Assembly (NCBI RefSeq): GCF_036241575.1
Contig: NZ_CP108455.1
Coordinates: 7,609,001-7,673,000 of the forward strand
DNA from: Streptomyces sp. NBC_01267
GTDB taxonomy: Bacteria; Actinomycetota; Actinomycetes; Streptomycetales; Streptomycetaceae
Reading direction: 5' to 3'
Length of the DNA: 64,000 bases
Part shown: positions 63,493-64,000 of the stretch, piece by piece
Position numbering within the stretch: the first letter of the stretch is position 1
Layout: every line of letters begins with the position of its first letter
The notes under the pieces: model-generated
What the model saw: only the letters and a program-made list of their open reading frames with translations
What the model was told of the DNA's origin: nothing
Databases searched by the model: none
Program-made: the position numbers and the translations under genes

Positions 63493-64000
63493 TCAGCGGC
63501 CTCCGGGTTGTGCCGTCAGCGTCGCCGGGATGATCTCGGCGAGCTGCCGGCGTCCGGAGATGCCGAGTTTGCGGTAGGCGCCGGACAGGTGGAACTCCAC
63601 GGTGCGTACGGTGACGAACAGCTTTCCGGCGATGGCCCGGTTGGTGTGGCCGTTCCGCGCGAGGCGCAGGATCCGCAGCTCCTGCGGGGTGAGGTTCCGC
63701 AGCGTCGGATGCAGCGGTTCGTCCGGGCCCTCGGGGAAGACCTCCTGCTGTACGGTCTCGATCCGGTGCACCAGCGGTTGTGCGCCGCACGACGTGGCGG
63801 TCGACAGGGCGGCGGTCAGCTCGGTCCGCGCTTCGCTCAGCCTGCCCGCCGCGCCCAGTGCCGCACCCAGGTCGAACCGGGCGGCGGCCAGCTCCAGTCT
63901 GGCCGGTGAGCGTGCCAGGGTGCCGACGGCGGCTGCGAGCAGGCCGATGCGCTGTGGGCCGGTCGCGGCCATGGCGACCGCGTGCTGGGCGGTCCCGATC
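63493..64000 (-). CDS. LuxR-family (LAL-type) regulator, C-terminal part
   Basis: The frame is open to the right edge, giving 169 residues. Helical-repeat sequence (LELAAARFDLGAALGAAGRLSEARTELTAAL) precedes a LuxR/GerE helix-turn-helix: LTPQELRILRLARNGHTNRAIAGKLFVTVRTVEFHLSGAYRKLGISGRRQL. This is the usual end of a large ATP-binding LuxR regulator. It is convergent with the thiopeptide operon and may be its activator; the rest of the gene lies outside the window. Confidence 0.9.
   Translation of the reverse strand, partial: IGTAQHAVAMAATGPQRIGLLAAAVGTLARSPARLELAAARFDLGAALGAAGRLSEARTELTAALSTATSCGAQPLVHRIETVQQEVFPEGPDEPLHPTLRNLTPQELRILRLARNGHTNRAIAGKLFVTVRTVEFHLSGAYRKLGISGRRQLAEIIPATLTAQPGGR

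Overview
The window is high-GC actinobacterial DNA and almost certainly a Streptomyces chromosome. The signs are strong third-position GC bias, frequent GTG/TTG starts, dense 4-nt ATGA/GTGA gene overlaps, twin-arginine exported enzymes, a MmyB-type regulator, a STAND ATPase and a thiopeptide gene cluster. No rRNA, tRNA, insertion sequence or CRISPR array is visible.

Left part (1-9.3 kb): the tail of a PAP2 phosphatase; a secreted VWA protein coupled to a second anchored secreted protein; a VOC protein; a DHA2 exporter with its HutC-type GntR regulator; an AHSA1/SRPBCC protein; and a FUSC-type membrane protein.

9.3-18.3 kb is a self-contained sulfatase locus. A ROK repressor and a formylglycine-generating enzyme (which makes the sulfatase catalytic residue) are coupled on the minus strand. 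Divergent from them run a CxPxR sulfatase, a TauABC/SsuABC-like ABC importer and a Tat-exported DUF4838 protein, nearly all overlapping. The shared promoter region has a long-spaced inverted repeat whose two arms each contain a -35-like TTGAC. 18.4-37 kb is mixed accessory and housekeeping content: GH92 mannosidase, methyltransferase, type III polyketide synthase, a MmyB-type regulator beside a degenerate SDR and a degenerate Rieske-like fragment, Tat-exported phospholipase C, STAND ATPase without a DNA-binding domain, TetR-SDR operon, D,D-carboxypeptidase, quinone oxidoreductase and GNAT proteins.

37-52.6 kb carries a transglycosylase-like wall protein, a TlpA thioredoxin lipoprotein, a sugar-porter MFS protein, and then a carbohydrate locus with a polyol-type permease, two FGGY kinases, a 2-hydroxyacid dehydrogenase, a histidine phosphatase, a DeoR regulator with a perfect deo-like palindrome on its promoter, and an HAD phosphatase. 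Next is an amino-sugar (sialic acid/ManNAc-type) operon of a DapA/NanA-family lyase, NanK and NanE, divergent from an FCD-type GntR regulator.

52.8-63.4 kb is a compact thiopeptide cluster. In order: leader-binding/ThiF-YcaO-like protein, double-domain SagB-type azoline dehydrogenase, the 60-residue precursor with core SNCTSTGTPASCCSCCCC, YcaO cyclodehydratase fusion, LanB-type glutamylation protein and two SpaB_C-type proteins (elimination and pyridine formation). The core matches that of cyclothiazomycin as I remember it, so the product class is known. A strong hairpin immediately after the precursor gene looks like a stoichiometry control element. A LuxR-type regulator runs off the right edge; no exporter or resistance gene is seen inside the window.
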